From positions 1 through 17,736 of the forward strand of contig JAUVBS010000006.1 of NCBI GenBank assembly GCA_030591105.1: 17,736 nt of DNA, read 5' to 3'. The position numbers were made by a program, and so were the translations under genes. A model generated the notes under the pieces. It made no database searches, had not been told where the DNA came from, and saw nothing but the letters and a program-made list of their open reading frames with translations. This document shows positions 15,096 to 17,736 of this stretch, one piece after another. This stretch comes from a bacterium (GTDB lineage Bacteria > Krumholzibacteriota > Krumholzibacteriia > LZORAL124-64-63). The first letter of the stretch is position 1, and each line of letters begins with the position of its first letter.

Positions 15096-15124
15096 TTGAC
15101 AGTGTTTTCATCTCTCGACATGAT
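15096..15124 (+). promoter_or_regulatory. Strong sigma70-type promoter for the parA-CBM48 operon
   Basis: A perfect TTGACA (15096-15101) and CATGAT (15119-15124, four of six consensus bases) are separated by the ideal 17 bp. Transcription would start near 15131, leaving a leader of about 117 nt before ATG 15248. This separates the ParA unit from the DUF212 gene. A short GGCG/CGCC hairpin followed by TTTT (15060-15079) just upstream may be a weak terminator for that gene. Confidence 0.6.
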
Positions 15125-15142
15125 GCGGATGGAACAACGGTC

Positions 15143-15184
15143 GGACGGGAAAACGGACACCCACGACGACCATACAGTCCGTCC
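15143..15184 (+). other. Alternative stem-loops in the parA-CBM48 leader
   Basis: GGACGG (15143-15148) can pair with CCGTCC (15179-15184), and ACGGAC (15153-15158) with GTCCGT (15177-15182). The two pairings share the same 3' strand and are mutually exclusive. They lie in the presumed 117-nt leader, about 50 nt before the ribosome site GAAAGGA (15234-15240). They could be a simple leader fold or a switch; the short stems make chance plausible. Confidence 0.3.
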
Positions 15185-15247
15185 AGAGAGGAGCCATCGC
15201 GCAAGCGCAACGCCGGATAACCTGACTACTGGCCGAAAGGATTCGCC

Positions 15248-16321
15248 ATGAGAGTCATAGCCGTTGCCAATCAAAAAGGAGGGTGCGGGAAGACGACCAC
15301 TGCGACGAACCTCGCCGCCGCCCTCGCCCGACTGGAAAAACGAGTTCTCCTGGTGGACAACGATCCCCAGGGGCACGCCACCCTCGCGTTCGGTTACCGC
15401 GAACGCGATTTCACCCTCAGCACCTACGATCTCTACCTGACCACCGATGTCCTCGTCGAGGATGCATTCCTCGAGATCGAACCGGGCCTGCATCTGGTGC
15501 CGGCCGGTGTCGAATTGAGCGCGGTAGAACAGGTGCTGGCCCGCGAACCCGAGAAGGAATTGCGGCTGCGCAGTAGCTTGCAGCGATCCAGCATGCCGTA
15601 CGACTACGTGCTGATCGATTGTCCACCGAGTGTGGGACTACTCACGTTCAACGCGCTGCTGGTCAGCAGCGAAGTGATCATTCCGGTCGATCCCAGCGGA
15701 TACAGTCTGCAGGCGGTACGCAAGCTGAAAGAGACGCTCGTGGTTTTGCGCGATAAGAAGGGCCACGACGTCGTTCCTCACGTGTTGATATCCGATTTCG
15801 ATACGCGGCCGCGTTTCTGCCACACCTTGATCGAGGAACTCCAGGCGCTCTACGGAGACGAACTGCTGGACACCATGATCCACCACACGGTCCGCTTCAA
15901 GGAGGCGGCGGGCAGCGGCCAACCGGTGGTGCGTTACGATGCCGGCTCGCGTGGGGCACTCGATTTCCGCAACCTCGCCAGCGAACTGACGGCGCAGGAA
16001 ACCGACTTGACCGTGACTACCCTAGACCACTGGGTAGCGATGCTCCACGGGCCGCGGGTCACAGCAGAGAGCGTCTGCTTCGTGGCCGATTTCCCGCGGG
16101 CGAGGAGCGTGTGCGTCACCGGCGGCTTCTGTGCTTGGTCGGCCAAGGGGGTTGCCATGTTGCGGCGCTCCGACGGACTCTGGGAGTGTGAGATCGCCTT
16201 GACCGAGGGCGATCACGAGTACCGCTACATTGTGGATGGAGCTTGGCTACCCGACCCGCATAACGATGCAGTCGTGGCGAACGAGTTCGGTGGTGCCAAC
16301 AGCCTGATCACCGTGCCGTGA
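15248..16321 (+). CDS. ParA-family ATPase fused to a C-terminal CBM48/AMPK-beta glycogen-binding domain
   Basis: Residues 1-253 are a complete ParA/Soj-type ATPase: deviant Walker A NQKGGCGKTT (K10 signature lysine, K15), VDNDPQGHATL (36-46), Walker B VLIDCPPSVG (121-130), VDPSGYSLQAVRKL (147-160). The Soj-like C-terminal stretch TVRFKEAAGSGQPVVRYD (214-231) includes R216, the position of the non-specific DNA-binding arginine. Residues about 273-356 are a CBM48-type early-set domain: VCVTGGFCAWS, LWECEIALTEGDHEYRYIVDG, WLPDPHND, NSLITV. W297, R326, W333 and N351 occupy the places of the glycogen-binding W100, K126, W133 and N150 of AMPK-beta, so binding looks retained. ATG 15248 has GAAAGGA 7 nt upstream. 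No parB or parS is nearby. A role in polysaccharide-granule positioning is inference. Confidence 0.9.
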   Translation: MRVIAVANQKGGCGKTTTATNLAAALARLEKRVLLVDNDPQGHATLAFGYRERDFTLSTYDLYLTTDVLVEDAFLEIEPGLHLVPAGVELSAVEQVLAREPEKELRLRSSLQRSSMPYDYVLIDCPPSVGLLTFNALLVSSEVIIPVDPSGYSLQAVRKLKETLVVLRDKKGHDVVPHVLISDFDTRPRFCHTLIEELQALYGDELLDTMIHHTVRFKEAAGSGQPVVRYDAGSRGALDFRNLASELTAQETDLTVTTLDHWVAMLHGPRVTAESVCFVADFPRARSVCVTGGFCAWSAKGVAMLRRSDGLWECEIALTEGDHEYRYIVDGAWLPDPHNDAVVANEFGGANSLITVP

Positions 16322-16337
16322 CCAGAGGGGGTCGGGC

Positions 16338-17246
16338 GTGTCGAGCGTCGGATGTCGGACCGGGGGCAGCCACCACATTGCCGATGTCGTCCATCACTTT
16401 CTGAGCGATGGCCACGGCGAGTGCTCGCGCGGGACGCCGGCGGCCGAAACCGGTAGCGCGCCGGTACGTTTTTTTGCTGTCGCCGCGGCGGGACGTAATC
16501 CGACCGCCGCGGTCGCTGCGGCGGGTCTGGCCACCGGGATCGTTCCGGAGCTACGCGGTGACGTCCGCCAGCGCACGGCAGTGTTCCTGCGCGAGAGGCC
16601 GGGCCAGCGGTGGTCGGCTTTCAATTATTTGCACGGTCGCGACGCCGATGGTTCGCAGCGGGTCGTCGATTCTACCCACGGTGGGTCCCGACAGGGCGGA
16701 TGTGCCGGACTCGGTGGCGGTCTGATCGTGGCGGGGCGGGTCGTCGCCGGGCGGCCTCTTACCGAACCGCTGCCGGTGGTCAACTGGTGGAACCTGGGGC
16801 CGCTGGACGCGGCCCGGCTGGCCGACCTGGAGGCTGCGAGGAGTTGGCGTGAAGAAATCGGTTGCCCTGTGGCCGGCCGTGACGGTCTGGTCTGGTGCCT
16901 GCTGCCGCACGAGGTCGGTTCGTACCGGTGTGCCTATGCGTTGGGACGTCTGGCGGCGGCTTGCCGTCCGCGTCGGGTCGTGCTGTTGATCTTCCCCGAC
17001 TGCCGGGCGACCGCGGCTGTAGCTCGAGCTGTCCCTTCGGCCGCGACGACCGACCTGTCGGCGGTGGATCGCTCGGCGGCGTGGCTGCGGCGCTGCAGTG
17101 CATTGGCGGAGGCGGTCCTGCCGCGGGTGCCGGTCACCGCCGTGTACCTCGGTTGCAGTTCCAGCGACGGTTGCCAGGTCGAAGAGTCAGTAGCCGCGGG
17201 TTTGGGACGCGTCGCGCACAGCTTGCTCGCTTCGTCGCGTTCGTAA
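16338..17246 (+). CDS. Unrecognised Cys-rich protein, partner of the ParA-CBM48 gene
   Basis: I cannot assign this 302-aa protein to a family. GTG 16338 is preceded by GAGGGGGT (16325-16332) and lies 16 nt after the ParA-CBM48 stop, so the genes are probably co-transcribed. Visible features are an amphipathic N-terminal helix (HIADVVHHFLSD, 13-24), a hydrophobic strand plus Ala-rich helix (VRFFAVAAAGRNPTAAVAAAG, 43-63), and a strand PRRVVLLIFPD (211-221) with helices after it. VPVTAVYLGCSSSDG (264-278) follows. It has eleven cysteines and no signal peptide or clear membrane helix. The 47-65 segment sits in the same strand-loop-helix pattern as the ParA P-loop (AVA...LA, equal spacing) but lacks the glycines and lysine. 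It might be a degenerate P-loop protein, which is weak. Its job may be partner or adaptor of the ParA. Confidence 0.7.
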   Translation: MSSVGCRTGGSHHIADVVHHFLSDGHGECSRGTPAAETGSAPVRFFAVAAAGRNPTAAVAAAGLATGIVPELRGDVRQRTAVFLRERPGQRWSAFNYLHGRDADGSQRVVDSTHGGSRQGGCAGLGGGLIVAGRVVAGRPLTEPLPVVNWWNLGPLDAARLADLEAARSWREEIGCPVAGRDGLVWCLLPHEVGSYRCAYALGRLAAACRPRRVVLLIFPDCRATAAVARAVPSAATTDLSAVDRSAAWLRRCSALAEAVLPRVPVTAVYLGCSSSDGCQVEESVAAGLGRVAHSLLASSRS

Positions 17247-17310
17247 GAAACAGGACGGGTGTTTCGGCGCGGCCGATTCCCGTTTGATCGTAACCTAGTT
17301 ACCCGTTACG
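17247..17310 (+). repeat. Small inverted repeats in the 17247-17321 spacer
   Basis: GAAACA (17247-17252) and TGTTTC (17260-17265) form a 6-bp stem with a GGACGGG loop directly after the upstream stop codon. Further on, CGTAAC (17289-17294) can pair with GTTACG (17305-17310), or GTAAC (17290-17294) with GTTAC (17298-17302). These may be a 3' hairpin of the upstream operon and an operator-like element before the next gene. No U-run is present. Confidence 0.3.
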
Positions 17311-17321
17311 CTGGTGAACTT

Positions 17322-17736
17322 ATGGTACATCTTGGCATTCAGCAGGACTCTGGTCGGTGGTCGCACCGCGAAGTTGTGGCGGCGGTGATCTGCCTTGGCC
17401 TGCTCGTCTCGCTCACGACCGCTGCGGTGGCGGACGAGGATCCAGATCAGGTCGTGGACCAGGGCGCGGGCGATTGGCCGCACCCTCGGACACCCGGTCT
17501 GCTGATACTGACCGCGGCGCCGGATACCGCTACCGCATTTACGTGGCTGCCGTTGGCCGAAGAGCGGCGTCGGTTGTTGGTTTGGGACCAAGGGGTACTG
17601 TCGATCCCCGACACGCTCGAAGTTCAGCTGCTGGGCCGCGACTTGGCCGTACCCTACCTGCCGGGGCTGATCGGTGTCAGCCACCGCAGCGGCTTGCGCT
17701 TCGAGACCGGACACTACGATATCAAGCAGCCGCTGC
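17322..17736 (+). CDS. Secreted or periplasmic protein, unrecognised (3' partial)
   Basis: The frame from ATG 17322 stays open to the window end (138 codons). The N terminus is a plausible Sec signal peptide: a short charged region (GRWSHRE), a hydrophobic core (VVAAVICLGLLVSLTTA) and a signal-peptidase I-type site AVA before DEDPDQ, near residue 37. The mature start is acidic, then come hydrophobic strands (TPGLLILTAAPD, RRLLVWDQGVLSIPDTLEVQLLG) that suggest a beta-rich envelope protein. GGTGA at 17312-17316 is a weak ribosome site. GC at third positions fits coding on this strand, whereas the opposing minus-strand frame has no recognisable content. It follows the ParA-CBM48 pair by 75 nt and may belong to a different unit. 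No family is recognised. Confidence 0.65.
   Translation, partial: MVHLGIQQDSGRWSHREVVAAVICLGLLVSLTTAAVADEDPDQVVDQGAGDWPHPRTPGLLILTAAPDTATAFTWLPLAEERRRLLVWDQGVLSIPDTLEVQLLGRDLAVPYLPGLIGVSHRSGLRFETGHYDIKQPL

Noticed and set aside
17247..17265. GAAACA...TGTTTC resembling a parS centromere site near parA
   Set aside because: The half-sites are in the reverse order and separated by a G-rich 7-nt loop; the canonical site is TGTTTCACGTGAAACA without a spacer. No parB gene is present.
17295..17714. 139-codon minus-strand open frame at the window end
   Set aside because: The plus-strand frame has a convincing signal peptide and runs to the edge; the minus frame has no recognisable features.
1..17736. 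tRNA, rRNA, CRISPR arrays, insertion sequences or prophage genes
   Set aside because: No tandem spaced repeats, transposase or integrase motifs, or cloverleaf-like sequences were seen on reading the window. Only short inverted repeats are present.

Overview
This is a gene-dense stretch of a high-GC bacterial chromosome. I see no insertion sequence, integrase, CRISPR array, tRNA or rRNA. Several features do not fit typical Proteobacteria or Firmicutes: a GSI-alpha type glutamine synthetase without the adenylylation motif, a DapL-type aminotransferase, a stand-alone GlmU uridylyltransferase, a DUF4321 protein, a free LytR_C domain, and a ParA fused to a glycogen-binding domain. Together they suggest an uncultured lineage near the FCB superphylum or related candidate phyla, such as Zixibacteria, Latescibacteria, Eisenbacteria or Gemmatimonadota. 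That placement is inference from gene content only.

Region 1 (1-6152, plus strand) is a tightly packed, translationally coupled run: dapL-like aminotransferase (5' end outside the window), folB, folK, a deoxynucleoside kinase, panB, panC, a GlmU N-terminal uridylyltransferase, a HIT hydrolase and a membrane-anchored LytR_C protein. Most junctions are overlaps of 1-4 nt or gaps of about 6 nt. Two are exceptions: the kinase starts inside folK, and a 44-nt gap precedes panB. The theme is cofactor and precursor supply (folate, pantothenate, dNTP salvage, diaminopimelate, UDP-GlcNAc). PanB uses 5,10-methylene-tetrahydrofolate, so the folate and pantothenate genes are linked in chemistry as well as position.

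Region 2 (6153-10967, plus) begins with a 185-nt spacer holding small hairpins and a promoter-like pair. It continues with DUF4321, tatA, a MrfA-type helicase, a MrfB-type DEDDh exonuclease and an unrecognised small acidic protein. The helicase-exonuclease pair matches the MrfAB DNA-lesion repair pair of Bacillus.

Region 3 (10999-14523) holds a minus-strand PpiD/SurA-like membrane-anchored folding factor and glnA. They diverge from a 315-nt intergenic region that carries a promoter candidate for each gene and a perfect 11-bp inverted repeat in the presumed glnA leader.

Region 4 (14612-17736, plus) has a DUF212 (divergent PAP2) membrane protein, then a separate promoter (TTGACA, 17 bp, CATGAT), then a ParA ATPase fused at its C terminus to a CBM48/AMPK-beta-type glycogen-binding domain. 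An unrecognised Cys-rich 302-aa protein lies 16 nt downstream, and a secreted protein is cut by the window end. The ParA-CBM48 fusion with its uncharacterised partner is the best candidate for an undescribed system. A testable idea is that it positions or segregates glycogen granules or another polysaccharide body.
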